Positions 41,189 through 50,070 are shown, counted from the stretch's first letter. The stretch is 64,000 bases of DNA from Nocardioides luteus (GCF_000960475.2 NZ_JZDQ02000020.1:44284-108283), one strand, 5' to 3'. Notes: generated from the sequence alone by a model not told the origin. Numbers and translations: made by a program.

Positions 41189-41782
41189 TCAGTCGTCGGC
41201 GACGGCGCCGCGGATGCGGTGCGGCGGGTGGATGTAGCGCGTGTTCGCCGGCAGCCACATGACCGCCAGCAGGCCGGCGGCGATGAGGATCGCGATCACG
41301 GTGAGCACGCTGATGGTCACCGGCGGCCCGGTCATGATGCCGCCGATGCTGGCGACCACGGAGATGAACACCAGGAAGGTGATCACGATGCGGGCCCACT
41401 CGAAGCCGTTGCGGAGGAAGACCGTGAGCACACCCAGCATGCTGGCCATGACGCAGAACAGGGTGATCGCGGGGGCGATGAACGCCGGCGCGCTGACCCG
41501 GTTGTCGTTGGGCGGGTTGATCAGCGCGTCGAGACCCTCGGTCTCCAGGATGCGCTTGGCCGAGGAGTTGCCCTCCGCCCACGCGCGCACCAGGTCGTCG
41601 GAGCGCAGCACCATCACCGCGACCACGACCGCGCTGAACGCGATCAGACCGATGATCAGCCGAACCGCCCAGGTCATCTCCCGCGGGACGGGCTCCGCTG
41701 CGAGGGCGGCCACCTCGTAGGCGACCTCCGCTTCCTCGCTCACGACCACACCTTCGTTCTCGTCGGGTGTCGTCATGGTCAT
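41189..41782 (-). CDS. Hypothetical four-helix membrane protein
   Basis: 197 aa from the ATG at 41782, chosen because AAGGAG is 6-11 bases upstream (CAAGGAGACCGG). A short acidic N-terminus precedes a helix at about 38-60 (MTWAVRLIIGLIAFSAVVVAVMVL), then a soluble loop of about 35 residues (DLVRAWAEGNSSAKRI...). Three more helices follow (about 96-118, 122-145, 150-172), and a short tail with Arg/His residues. No family recognised. It is divergent from DUF4126. Confidence 0.7.
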   Translation of the reverse strand: MTMTTPDENEGVVVSEEAEVAYEVAALAAEPVPREMTWAVRLIIGLIAFSAVVVAVMVLRSDDLVRAWAEGNSSAKRILETEGLDALINPPNDNRVSAPAFIAPAITLFCVMASMLGVLTVFLRNGFEWARIVITFLVFISVVASIGGIMTGPPVTISVLTVIAILIAAGLLAVMWLPANTRYIHPPHRIRGAVADD

Positions 41783-41925
41783 CCGGTCTCCTTGCGACGT
41801 GGGGTTCGGTCTCCGTTGATCAGGCCATTCTGCCGTACGGGACACAACGGGGGTAAATACCCGAGCGCGTGCTCCCGGTCTCAGGCCGGGGCCGCACTGT
41901 CGGTGGCGTAGGCCAAGATGTCCTC

Positions 41926-42561
41926 ATGGAATCTCTAGCGCTGACCTTCTCCAGCGGGTGGGCCAGTGGCATCAACGCCTACCTGGTCGTGCTGGTGCTC
42001 GGCGTCGTGCAGCGTACGACGGGGGCCGAGGAGATCCCCGACGTGCTCGGCACCTGGCCGGTGCTGGCGGCCGCGGGGTTGATGTACGCGATCGAGTTCG
42101 TCGCCGACAAGGTGCCCTACATCGACTCGACGTGGGACTCGATCTCCACCGTGATCCGTCCCACGATCGGCGCCGTGATCGGTGTCCTGCTCGCCGGTGA
42201 GGCCGACTCCCTCAACGAGGCCGTCGGCGGCGTCGTGGGCGGCACCTCGGCGCTGATGTCCCATCTGATCAAGGCCAGCGAGCGGCTCGCGGTCAACACC
42301 TCCCCCGAGCCGGTCTCCAACTCGGTGGTCAGCCTGGCCGAGGACGGGCTCGTCCTCGGTGTCGTCTGGTTCGCGACCGAGCACCCGCTGGCGGCGGCGG
42401 GCGTCGCCGGCGTCCTGCTGGTGGCCGGGCTGGTGCTGGTCTATCTCATCGTCCGCGCGGTCCGCGGGGGCTGGCGCAGGCTGACCCGGCGCGGGCGACG
42501 GGGCGCCCCACCACCTGGCGGGCCCTCCGACGGCACCACCAAGCCCTATCCCGTCCAGTGA
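41926..42561 (+). CDS. DUF4126 membrane protein
   Basis: 211 aa. The start MESLALTFSSGWASGINAYLVVLVLGV is the family motif with a conserved Gly-Ile-Asn. Helices lie at about 1-28, 42-60, 78-95, 107-125 and 160-185, ending in a basic proline-rich tail. DUF4126 proteins are predicted multi-helix membrane proteins of unknown function. Its stop codon overlaps the start of the FAD oxidoreductase by four bases, implying coupling. The gene starts 143 bases from the divergent membrane-protein gene. Confidence 0.88.
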   Translation: MESLALTFSSGWASGINAYLVVLVLGVVQRTTGAEEIPDVLGTWPVLAAAGLMYAIEFVADKVPYIDSTWDSISTVIRPTIGAVIGVLLAGEADSLNEAVGGVVGGTSALMSHLIKASERLAVNTSPEPVSNSVVSLAEDGLVLGVVWFATEHPLAAAGVAGVLLVAGLVLVYLIVRAVRGGWRRLTRRGRRGAPPPGGPSDGTTKPYPVQ

Positions 42562-43883
42562 CGAGCGTCGTCGTCCTCGGGGGCGGGTACGCCGGGATGG
42601 CCAGCGCCGCCAGGCTGGCCAAGCTCGGCCACTCGGTGACCCTGCTCGAGGCCTCCGGCGAGCTCGGCGGCGCCCTGGTGCCGGTGCGCGAGGAGGGGTT
42701 CACCTGGGACGCCTCGGCGACCTCGACCCTGCTGCCCGCGGTGATGCGCGACCTGTTCCGCAAGTCCGGGCGGCCCGCCGAGCGTGAGCTCGAGCTGGTG
42801 CCGATGGACGTGATCCGCGAGCACCGGTTCGCCGACAAGACCTCGGTCGCCGTGCCCGGCGGGACCCGCGGGGCCCAGCTGGCGGCCTTCGACGGGCTCG
42901 GCCGCGGCGTGGGTCAGGCGTGGACCGACTACGTCGCCCGGTTCAGCGAGGACTGGGAGGTGCTGCGCCAGCACTACTTCGAGGTGCCGTGGGAGCCGTC
43001 GGCGCTGCCGTCGGCCGTCGCGGAGCGGTTCAGGTCCCGCGAGACCCTCCACAAGCGGCTGCGCAAGACGTTCAAGGACGAGCGGCTCCGGCTGGTCGCG
43101 GCGCACCCGTTCGTCGCCGCGGGGCAGGAGCTGCGTGACGTACCTGCCTGGGCGGGGCTGACCGCCTACCTCGAGCAGCGGTTCGGAGCCTGGCGCGTCG
43201 AGGGCGGGATGGGCGTGGTCGCCGAGGTGCTCGCCGCCCGGATGACGACCCGCCGGGTCTCGGTGCAGACCGCGACCCGCGTGGAGGACATCGTCGTACG
43301 CGACGGGCGGGCGGTCGCGGTGAGCACCACCGCCGGCGAGATCGACCTCGGCGCCGACGGCGCGGTCGTGGTCGCCTTCGACCCGCGCTCGCTGCCGGCT
43401 CTGCGGCCGCTGGTCGAGCGCACCCTGCCGGCGATCCCGCCGATGACGTTCCATCTCGGGCTCTCCGAGCTGCCCGAGCACCTCACCGACCTCCCCGACG
43501 AGCTGGTGCTCCACGGCGAGCCGACCCTGGTCGTACGCACCCGCGGGCTCGCCCCCGCAGGGCAGCACGGCTGGACGATCCACTCCTACGGCAAGCTGAT
43601 GGAGGATGTCCTGCTGGCGCTGGCCCGCCACCGGATCGACGTCCGCGAGCACGTCGTGCACCGGGTCGACCTGGGCGCCGCCGAGCTCGTACGCCGCTGG
43701 CGCGGCTCCCCGCTGGGCGTGAAGTGGGCAGGGCGCAACACGGTGTTCCAGCGGCTCGGGCCGCGCACCCCGATCCCGAACGTCTACGCCGCCGGTGCGC
43801 ACGCGACGCCCGGCTCCGGACTGCCGTTCGCGGGGCTGTCGTCGGCGCTGGTCGCGCAGTCGATCGGACCAGCCGCGAAGTGA
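42558..43883 (+). CDS. FAD-dependent oxidoreductase, phytoene-desaturase-like
   Basis: 441 aa from a GTG. VVVLGGGYAGMASAARLAKLGHSVTLLEASGELGG (4-38) is the dinucleotide-binding fold with the conserved glycines and acidic end. A C-terminal GTHATPG-like FAD motif is GAHATPGSGLPFAG. Such amine oxidase/phytoene-desaturase-like proteins use FAD to oxidise diverse substrates; a carotenoid role is suggested weakly by the polyprenyl synthetase 900 bases away. It is coupled to DUF4126 by a four-base overlap and is convergent with metF. Confidence 0.85.
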   Translation: MTSVVVLGGGYAGMASAARLAKLGHSVTLLEASGELGGALVPVREEGFTWDASATSTLLPAVMRDLFRKSGRPAERELELVPMDVIREHRFADKTSVAVPGGTRGAQLAAFDGLGRGVGQAWTDYVARFSEDWEVLRQHYFEVPWEPSALPSAVAERFRSRETLHKRLRKTFKDERLRLVAAHPFVAAGQELRDVPAWAGLTAYLEQRFGAWRVEGGMGVVAEVLAARMTTRRVSVQTATRVEDIVVRDGRAVAVSTTAGEIDLGADGAVVVAFDPRSLPALRPLVERTLPAIPPMTFHLGLSELPEHLTDLPDELVLHGEPTLVVRTRGLAPAGQHGWTIHSYGKLMEDVLLALARHRIDVREHVVHRVDLGAAELVRRWRGSPLGVKWAGRNTVFQRLGPRTPIPNVYAAGAHATPGSGLPFAGLSSALVAQSIGPAAK

Positions 43884-43890
43884 GCGCGGC

Positions 43891-44781
43891 CTAGACGGTG
43901 ACGTTGAGCTTGGCGAAGATCTCCAGCGTCGCCTTGGAGCGGTTGAGCGTGTAGAAGTGCAGCCCGGGCGCGCCTCCGTCGAGGAGCTCCTGGCACAGCT
44001 CGGCGGCCACGGCGATGCCCTCGGCGCGGATGTCGGCGGGCTCCGGACCGGCGGCGGTGAGGCGCTCGACGATCTCCTCGGGGACCTCGGCGCCGATCAG
44101 CTCGCTCTGGCGGCGGATGGCGGCGAGGTTCAGGATCGGCATGATGCCGGGCAGGATCGGGATGTCGACGCCGCGGGCGCGGACCCGGTCGACGAGGCCG
44201 AAGTAGTCGGCGGCCCGGAAGAACATCTGGGTGACCGCGAACTCCGCCCCGGCCCTCGCCTTGGCGACCAGGACGTCGGCGTCGGCCTCGATCGACTCCG
44301 CGCTCGGGTGGCCCTCGGGGAAGGCGGCGACGCCGATGCGGAAGTCACCCCGCTCCTTGGCCAGCCTCACCACGTCGATCGCGTGGTCGAGACCGCCGGG
44401 GGTCGGGGTCCACGCGGCCCGCGGACCCTCGGCGGGGTCGCCGCGCAGTGCCATCACGTGGGCGACGCCCTGGGCGGCGTAGGAGTCCAGGATCGCGGCG
44501 ACCTCGTCGCGGGTGTGACCGACGCAGGTCAGGTGGGCGACCGGCAGCAGCTCGGTCTCGGCGGCGATCCGGCCAGTGATGGCGACCGTCTTGTCACGGG
44601 TCGAGCCGCCGGCGCCGTAGGTGACGCTCACGAAGGTCGGGCGGTAGGGCTCCAGCGCGCGCACGGCGTTCCACAGCTGCTCCTCGCCGGCCTCGTCCTT
44701 GGGCGGGAAGAACTCGAAGGAGAACGAGCGCTCGCCCTGGTTGATCAGCTCCGCGAGGGAGCGTCCACGTCCAGTCACCAT
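43891..44781 (-). CDS. metF: 5,10-methylenetetrahydrofolate reductase
   Basis: 296 aa. FSFEFFPPKDEAGEEQLW opens the TIM barrel, with FVSVTYGAGGSTRDKT, LTCVGHTRDEV, ALRGDP and the C-terminal GAPGLHFYTLNRS. These are the MTHFR motifs, including the Asp of LRGDPPE-like and the FAD contacts. It reduces methylenetetrahydrofolate to methyltetrahydrofolate for methionine synthesis. It is divergent from the polyprenyl synthetase gene with only 34 bases between starts, so their promoters overlap. No riboswitch is visible. Confidence 0.95.
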   Translation of the reverse strand: MVTGRGRSLAELINQGERSFSFEFFPPKDEAGEEQLWNAVRALEPYRPTFVSVTYGAGGSTRDKTVAITGRIAAETELLPVAHLTCVGHTRDEVAAILDSYAAQGVAHVMALRGDPAEGPRAAWTPTPGGLDHAIDVVRLAKERGDFRIGVAAFPEGHPSAESIEADADVLVAKARAGAEFAVTQMFFRAADYFGLVDRVRARGVDIPILPGIMPILNLAAIRRQSELIGAEVPEEIVERLTAAGPEPADIRAEGIAVAAELCQELLDGGAPGLHFYTLNRSKATLEIFAKLNVTV

Positions 44782-44815
44782 CGGGCCATCGTAGTGAGTG
44801 CCCTAGGCTCGGAGA

Positions 44816-45901
44816 GTGAATGAAACGTGGGGCGCCGGTGAATTCCGCAGTCGCGTCCAGGGGGCTCTGGACACCTTTCTCGAGACGCAGTCCGAGCGGC
44901 TGGCCCCGCTCGGCGACGAGGTCGAACCGCTGCTGCGCCGGGCCCGTGAGTCGATGTCCGGCGGCAAGCGGCTGAGGGCCGCGTTCTGCTACTGGGGCTT
45001 CCGCGCGGTCAACCCCTCCCCCACGCCCGCCGAAGACGAGTCACTGGTACGCGCGGCCGCCGCGCTGGAGCTGCTCCAGGCATCGGCGCTCGTCCACGAC
45101 GACGTCATCGACGACTCCGACACCCGCCGGGGCGCACCGGCCGCCCACCGTGCCTTCGAGGCCGACCACGCCGCCGCGGGCTGGCCCGGCCGGTCCCGTG
45201 CCTACGGCGATGCCGCTGCCGTGCTCCTCGGAGACCTGCTGCTGACCTGGTCGGACGAGCTGCTTCGTACCTCGGGGTTCGGGGGTGCCGAGACCTCCGC
45301 CGCGCTCTCGGTCTTCGACCACACCCGCAGCGAGGTCATCGCCGGGCAGTTCCTCGACATCACCGTCCAGGCGCGCGGCGCCGCGGACGTCGAGGCGGCG
45401 ATGAAGGTGGTGCGCTACAAGGCGGCGAAGTACTCCGTCGAGAGGCCGCTCCACGTCGGCGCCGCCCTGGCGGGAGCCTCCCCGGAGCAGATCGCGGCAC
45501 TGTCGGCCTACGGCCTTCCGGTCGGCGAGGCCTTCCAGCTCCGCGACGACCTCCTCGGCGTCTTCGGCGACCCCTCGGTCACCGGCAAGCCCGCCGGCGA
45601 CGACCTCGTCGAGGGCAAGCGCACGGTCCTGGTCGCGCTCGCCCTGACGGGCTCACCGTCCGCCGACGCCGACCTCCTCGACCGCTCCCTCGGTCAGCAG
45701 CTCACCGAGGAGCAGGTCGCGGCGCTGCGTACGATCATCGCCTCCTCCGGCGCCGAGCAGCAGGTCGAGAAGGCCATCACCGAGCTCGCCGACCAGGGTC
45801 TCACCGCCCTCGACGACGCGAAGACGTCGGGTCTCCTCGACCCGGACGCCGCGGAAGTCCTCCGCGCCCTCGCCACCGCCGCCACCCAGCGCACCGTCTG
45901 A
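44816..45901 (+). CDS. Polyprenyl diphosphate synthase (IdsA type)
   Basis: 361 aa from a GTG. The first aspartate-rich motif is DDVIDDSD (95-102) and the second is DDLLGVFGD (244-252), both needed for Mg-diphosphate binding. KRLRAAF (51-57) is the conserved substrate-binding stretch. It condenses isopentenyl diphosphate onto allylic diphosphates, probably to geranylgeranyl or farnesyl-geranyl length; the product length cannot be set from sequence alone. It is divergent from metF, resembling the idsA2/Rv2172c pair of mycobacteria. Confidence 0.93.
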   Translation: MNETWGAGEFRSRVQGALDTFLETQSERLAPLGDEVEPLLRRARESMSGGKRLRAAFCYWGFRAVNPSPTPAEDESLVRAAAALELLQASALVHDDVIDDSDTRRGAPAAHRAFEADHAAAGWPGRSRAYGDAAAVLLGDLLLTWSDELLRTSGFGGAETSAALSVFDHTRSEVIAGQFLDITVQARGAADVEAAMKVVRYKAAKYSVERPLHVGAALAGASPEQIAALSAYGLPVGEAFQLRDDLLGVFGDPSVTGKPAGDDLVEGKRTVLVALALTGSPSADADLLDRSLGQQLTEEQVAALRTIIASSGAEQQVEKAITELADQGLTALDDAKTSGLLDPDAAEVLRALATAATQRTV

Positions 45902-45908
45902 GGTCGCC

Positions 45909-46586
45909 TCAGAGACGCTCGGCGGGCATCTGGAAGAGGACCTTCTCGGACGGCTCCTCGGAGCCGCCCATCGGCTCCATGGTGACCATGAGGTCGCCGT
46001 CCTCGACGGGTACGGCGACGGACATCTCCTCGTCCAGGACGCCGGCCGACTCCATGCCGGTGTCGGTGTGCCACCAGACCTGGTAGGTCATCCCGGCGGG
46101 ACGCGCGAGGTGGGCGGTGTCGACGGCGACCATGCGCATCTGGTGGGACATCGCGACCATCAGCTCGCCGTCGGAGGTCTCCTTCCTGTGCATCCGCGCG
46201 TCCGGCGCCGACATCACCTCGGCCGCGGTCGTCGCGGGTGGGTCGTCGTGCCGGACGACCACGCCGACCGTCACGCCGGCACCGATGACCAGGGCGGCGG
46301 CCGCGGCCGCGACGCCCGCGAGCCACCGGCGACGTCGACGGATCGCCGCGACCACGGGCGGCACCTGCGGTGTCTCCGAGGCCGTACGCATCACCCGGGC
46401 GCGCAGCGCCGCCGGAGGCGCCTCGGCGACCGGGAGGGCGAGCGCCGCGGTCGCCGCCCGCAGCGAGTCGACCTCCTCCCGGCAGTCGGGGCAGACGGCC
46501 AGGTGCGCCTCGACCTCTGCGCGCTCACCGGGCTCCAGCGCGTGCAGGAGATAGGCCCCGACCAGACCGTGTACGTCAGGCGCCAT
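45909..46586 (-). CDS. rskA: Anti-sigma factor RskA type
   Basis: 225 aa. The N-terminal ZAS-like segment has H28-x3-C32-x2-C35 (EAHLAVCPDC). A basic region (RRRRRW) precedes one helix at about 88-112. The extracytoplasmic part ends TYQVWWHTDTGMESAGV, the RskA/anti-sigma-K C-terminal domain (PF10099-like). It holds SigK at the membrane until released by proteolysis or redox change. Its start overlaps the sigK end by 11 bases, showing translational coupling. Confidence 0.92.
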   Translation of the reverse strand: MAPDVHGLVGAYLLHALEPGERAEVEAHLAVCPDCREEVDSLRAATAALALPVAEAPPAALRARVMRTASETPQVPPVVAAIRRRRRWLAGVAAAAAALVIGAGVTVGVVVRHDDPPATTAAEVMSAPDARMHRKETSDGELMVAMSHQMRMVAVDTAHLARPAGMTYQVWWHTDTGMESAGVLDEEMSVAVPVEDGDLMVTMEPMGGSEEPSEKVLFQMPAERL

Positions 46587-47178
46587 CGTGACCCTCCAGA
46601 CAGTCCCGCAGCCGGATCAGCCCGTCCCGCATCCGCGTCTTCACCGTCGGCAGCGGCCGCCCGAGCATCTCGGCGACCTGCGGGTAGGTGAAACCCTGGT
46701 AGTAGGCCAGCCGCACCGCCTGCGACTGCAGCGGCGTGAGGGAGTCCAGGCAGCGGCGTACGCCTTCGTGCTCGTCGGCCGTCACCACCGCCTCCTCGGG
46801 GCCGGCGACCTCGACCGGCTCGCGCCGGGCGACGTGCTCCTCCCGCGCTCGTGACGCCTGCGACGAGCGCACCGTGTCGACCGCCCGCCGGTGCGCGATC
46901 GTCAGCACCCAGGTCCGCACGCTCCCGCGGGCGGGGTCGAACCGGGTCGCCTGGCGCCAGACCTCGGTGAACACCTCCTGGGTCACCTCCTCCGCACGCG
47001 AGGGGTCGCGCACGACCCGCCGGGCGACGCCGAAGACGAGCAGAGCCAGGTCGTCGTAGAGCCGGCCGAAGGCATCCAGGTCTCCCCCGGCGACCGCGGC
47101 CAGCGCCGCCTCCGGGTCCAGCTCGCCGTCCGGGTCCGGCGACGCAGCATCGCTCACGACCCGCAGCGCTCGTCGCAC
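46576..47178 (-). CDS. sigK: ECF sigma factor, SigK type
   Basis: 200 aa from the GTG at 47178, which follows GGAAGGGGTGC; two other GTGs nearby are possible. The sigma region 2 core is LDAFGRLYDDLALLVFGVARRVVRDPSRAEEVTQEVFTEVW. Region 4 is LTPLQSQAVRLAYYQGFTYPQVAEMLGRPLPTVKTRMRDGL. It is released from RskA to transcribe envelope or redox genes. It is divergent from the molybdopterin oxidoreductase gene at 47281, only 102 bases away, making that gene a plausible target. Confidence 0.94.
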   Translation of the reverse strand: MRRALRVVSDAASPDPDGELDPEAALAAVAGGDLDAFGRLYDDLALLVFGVARRVVRDPSRAEEVTQEVFTEVWRQATRFDPARGSVRTWVLTIAHRRAVDTVRSSQASRAREEHVARREPVEVAGPEEAVVTADEHEGVRRCLDSLTPLQSQAVRLAYYQGFTYPQVAEMLGRPLPTVKTRMRDGLIRLRDCLEGHDGA

Positions 47179-47280
47179 ACGCACCCCTTCCGTCAGATGA
47201 TCGATCTCACCCCTGGGTTCGCAGCCGAGGAGTGGGAGGATTGGACCCATCCGCCCACCGAACGGCCACGAACCCACAGC

Positions 47281-48810
47281 ATGACATCCCGCATCGTCCC
47301 CGGACGTCCGAACGGCCCCGTCACGGGCATCGCGGCCGGCGTGCTCGGCCTCGGTGTCGCCGAGCTCATCGCGGCCCTCGCCCGCGGCACCTCACCCCTG
47401 CTCGCGCTCGGCGACCGGGTCATCGACCTCACCCCGCGCTGGCTCAAGGAGGCGGCCGTCTCCGCCTTCGGCACCGCCGACAAGCCGGTCCTGCTGGCCA
47501 GCGTCGCGCTGGTCACGCTGGTCCTCCTCGGTGTGGCCGGCGCCCTGGCCGTACGCCGCCCCGCACTCGGCGCGGCCATGCTGCTGCTCCTCGGGGCCGT
47601 CGACGTGGCCGCCCTCCTGGCCGACCGGGCGGGCAACGGGACCAGGGGAATCGTGGCGCTGGTCATCGGCCTGGCGGTCGGGATCACCGCCCTGGTGCTG
47701 CTCACCCGGCCCTTGCGGGAAGCCGATGCCACCCCGGCCGAGGCGGAGGCGCCCGACGGCTTCGACCGTCGCCGGTTCCTGGTCGCCGCCGCTGCGGTGA
47801 CCGCGGTGGGCGCCGCCGGCGGGGTCGGCGCGAAGGTCGTCACCGGCCGCCGGCATCCCGCGACGAAGGTGGCCATCCCGGCGGCCGTCTCCCCCGCCGC
47901 GCCCCTCCCGGCGGGCGCGGAGCTCCGGATCGACGGCCTGACGCCCCACCTGACCTCCGTCGAGGACTTCTACCGCATCGACATCGCCCTGCTCACCCCA
48001 CGCGTCGACGTCGCCGACTACCGGCTCAAGATCCACGGCCTGGTCGACAACCCGGTCGAGCTGACCTATGCGGACCTGGTCGCGATGCCGCTCTACGAGC
48101 GCCGGGTCACGATCTGCTGCGTGTCCAACGAGGTCGGCGGCGACCTGATCGGCAACGCGACCTGGACCGGCGTACGCATCCGCGACGTGCTCAAGCGCGC
48201 CGGCGTCGATCCCCGCGCCGACGCGGTGAAGTCCACCGGCGCCGACGGGATCACCATCGGCACCCCGCTCGAGGCGCTCACCGACGGCCGCGACGCCCTG
48301 CTCGCGATCGCCCAGAACGGCGAGCCGCTGACCCAGGACCACGGCTTCCCCGTACGCATGGTCGTCCCCGGCCTCTACGGCTACGTCTCGGCGACCAAGT
48401 GGCTGACCGACCTCGAGGTGACCCGCTTCGACGACTTCCGCGCCTACTGGACCGACCGCGGCTGGTCGGCGCAGGGCCCGATCAAGACGGAGTGCCGCAT
48501 CGACCTCCCCGGTGACGACGTGATGGCCGGTGAGCGCACCGTCGCCGGGGTCGCCTGGGCACAGCACCGCGGCGTGAGCAAGGTCGAGGTACGCATCGAC
48601 GACGGCCCCTGGCAGCCCGCCACGCTCGCCACCGAGGACAGCATCGACACCTGGCGGCAGTGGACCTTCCGGTGGGACGCGACCGAGGGTGAGCACCGGA
48701 TCCAGGCACGGGCCTATGACCGCACCGGGGTCCCGCAGACCGCCGACGAGGCACCCGTGGTCCCCGACGGGGCCACCGGCTACCCGACCCGCGTCGTGAC
48801 CGTCGGCTGA
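47281..48810 (+). CDS. Membrane-anchored molybdopterin-dependent oxidoreductase (sulfite-oxidase family)
   Basis: 509 aa. The N-terminal part (about 15-150) has membrane helices (GIAAGVLGLGVAELIAAL, VALVTLVLLGVAGALAV, LLLLGAVDVAALLAD, GIVALVIGLAVGITALVLL). A helix near 168-185, after DRRRF, could be a signal-type segment. From about 205 the sulfite-oxidase domain follows: the molybdenum-binding Cys is in TICCVSNEVGGDLIGNATWTG (C279 or C280). The C-terminus has a dimerisation domain with immunoglobulin fold (AWAQHRGVSKVEVRIDDGPW). The reaction partner is unknown. It is divergent from sigK and may be SigK-controlled. Confidence 0.9.
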   Translation: MTSRIVPGRPNGPVTGIAAGVLGLGVAELIAALARGTSPLLALGDRVIDLTPRWLKEAAVSAFGTADKPVLLASVALVTLVLLGVAGALAVRRPALGAAMLLLLGAVDVAALLADRAGNGTRGIVALVIGLAVGITALVLLTRPLREADATPAEAEAPDGFDRRRFLVAAAAVTAVGAAGGVGAKVVTGRRHPATKVAIPAAVSPAAPLPAGAELRIDGLTPHLTSVEDFYRIDIALLTPRVDVADYRLKIHGLVDNPVELTYADLVAMPLYERRVTICCVSNEVGGDLIGNATWTGVRIRDVLKRAGVDPRADAVKSTGADGITIGTPLEALTDGRDALLAIAQNGEPLTQDHGFPVRMVVPGLYGYVSATKWLTDLEVTRFDDFRAYWTDRGWSAQGPIKTECRIDLPGDDVMAGERTVAGVAWAQHRGVSKVEVRIDDGPWQPATLATEDSIDTWRQWTFRWDATEGEHRIQARAYDRTGVPQTADEAPVVPDGATGYPTRVVTVG

Positions 48811-48813
48811 GGC

Positions 48814-49245
48814 TCAGCCCAGGTCGGGCAGGTCGGTCTCCGGACCGTCGCCGCGCAGCAGCACGGTGAACGCCGGCCGGTCCTCGGAGATCTCCGCCGC
48901 CCGGTCTCGGAGGACCTGGACGATCTTGTCGAAACCGGCACGGTCCGCGTACGCAGCGCACCCCCACGTCTCCCACAGCAGCACCGTCGGCGCGGAGAGG
49001 TCGCGCAGCGAGTCCCACAGCGCGTCGAGGTTGCGGCCGAAGTGGGCCGGGAACCCGAGCGCGGTGCCGATGGCGCCGAGCACCTCGTCCTTGGTCTCGG
49101 CCACGTCGGCGATCTGCGCCAGCGCCCAGCCGGCGCCGGTCACCGACTCGGAGAGGTCGGCCGCGGCCAGCTCGGTGTGCCAGCGGTAGACGCCGGGCTC
49201 GACCTTCCCGGCCAGGAGACCTGCCAGTCCACTCATTCCCATCAC
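48814..49245 (-). CDS. Barstar-family RNase inhibitor
   Basis: 143 aa from a GTG that overlaps the RNase stop. The barstar core is FGRNLDALWDSLRDLSAPTVLLWE, matching the YGENLDALWDCL segment of barstar, followed by a helix and the strand FTVLLR. It should bind and block the RNase encoded by the overlapping gene, so protecting the producer. A shorter start at the later ATG (MSGLAGLL) is possible. The order (RNase first, inhibitor second, 4-base overlap) is compatible with one transcript. It follows the molybdopterin oxidoreductase gene convergently by three bases. Confidence 0.9.
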   Translation of the reverse strand: MMGMSGLAGLLAGKVEPGVYRWHTELAAADLSESVTGAGWALAQIADVAETKDEVLGAIGTALGFPAHFGRNLDALWDSLRDLSAPTVLLWETWGCAAYADRAGFDKIVQVLRDRAAEISEDRPAFTVLLRGDGPETDLPDLG

Positions 49246-49655
49246 CCCCGGTCGATCCGTGAGAACGACTCGTAGTGGTCCTCGGTGAAGTAGAACTCCC
49301 CACCCTCGCCTGTGACGATACGCCGCGCACCCCGGTCCTCGGAGCCAGGTGTCGGCACGGTGTATTCGGCGTAGTAGCCCGGCGCCTCCTCGGGCAGGAT
49401 GCCCTCACGGTTGCCGAAGGTGCTGCCGTCCTTGCCCGGGTAGGGGAACGGGCCGCCGGCGTCGATCAGCTCGAGCGTCTCGACGCCCTCGGGCGGCAGG
49501 TCGGACTCCGCGATCCAGGCGAGCCCGCTCTCCGGATCGGTGCCTGTCTTCCCGCCCTCACCCGAGCCGGCGCCGCCGCCGGCGGTGCCGCATCCGGCGA
49601 ACAGCGCCATCACGACGGCGAGCAGCAGACCGATCAGGGCAGACTTCGACCTCAC
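49242..49655 (-). CDS. Barnase-like ribonuclease, predicted lipoprotein
   Basis: 137 aa. A signal peptide ends LFAGC at Cys22, a relaxed lipobox, then a Gly/Ser linker. The RNase N1/T1 domain carries FGNREGILP (80-88), matching barnase FSNREGKLP; Glu97 in YYAEYTV and His127 in TEDHYESF correspond to the catalytic Glu73 and His102, with Arg111/112 as the conserved Arg87. It should cleave RNA outside the cytoplasm. LspA and lipid-modifying enzymes would process it. Its partner barstar overlaps by four bases. Role (defence, competition or nutrient) is unknown. Confidence 0.88.
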   Translation of the reverse strand: MRSKSALIGLLLAVVMALFAGCGTAGGGAGSGEGGKTGTDPESGLAWIAESDLPPEGVETLELIDAGGPFPYPGKDGSTFGNREGILPEEAPGYYAEYTVPTPGSEDRGARRIVTGEGGEFYFTEDHYESFSRIDRG

Positions 49656-49698
49656 GAGGTTCCTCCGAGACGTACGGGCAGGGCCTGGGCAGGCCTGG

Positions 49699-50070
49699 TC
49701 AGAGTGCCATGGCCTGGGCCCGGCGCTTGACCTCCGACCCGCGGTTCTCCCGAAGCGCGTCGATCGGGCGGCCCGGGAGGTCGTCGTCGAGGAAGAGCCA
49801 GGCGATGATCTCGCGGTCGTCGTAGCGTCCGTCGTGGAGCACGTGCAGCAGCCCGCTCAGACCCTTGACCGGCAGGCCGTCCTGGATGAACAGGGCCGGA
49901 ATGTGCTGGCCCTTCATCCCCGGAGGCACCGCCGCGGCGAGCTCGTGCTCGCGGATCATGGTGCGCACCTTCCCCACGGTCACCCCGAGCAGCGACGCGG
50001 CCGTAGCCCAGTCGATCCACTCTTCAACCAGGACACCCAGATCCTGCTCAGCCAACCGCACATCGCTCAT
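49699..50070 (-). CDS. Rv2175c-like winged-helix DNA-binding protein
   Basis: 123 aa from the ATG at 50070 (MSDVRLAEQDLGVLVEEW). The frame can extend to 50139, but the longer form lacks a good ribosome binding site. A helix-turn-helix-like segment is WATAASLLGVTVGKVRTMIREHELAAAVPPG, followed by IPALFIQDGLPVKGLSGLLHVLHDGRYDDREIIAWLFLDD. The match to M. tuberculosis Rv2175c, a DNA-binding substrate of PknL, rests on this composition and on the divergent neighbour being pknL. Regulation by phosphorylation is therefore likely but not shown here. Confidence 0.85.
   Translation of the reverse strand: MSDVRLAEQDLGVLVEEWIDWATAASLLGVTVGKVRTMIREHELAAAVPPGMKGQHIPALFIQDGLPVKGLSGLLHVLHDGRYDDREIIAWLFLDDDLPGRPIDALRENRGSEVKRRAQAMAL

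Noticed and set aside
44782..44815. Riboswitch upstream of metF or mmuM
   Set aside because: The metF gap is 34 bases, far too short, and the 155 bases upstream of mmuM show no SAM- or cobalamin-type conserved cores.
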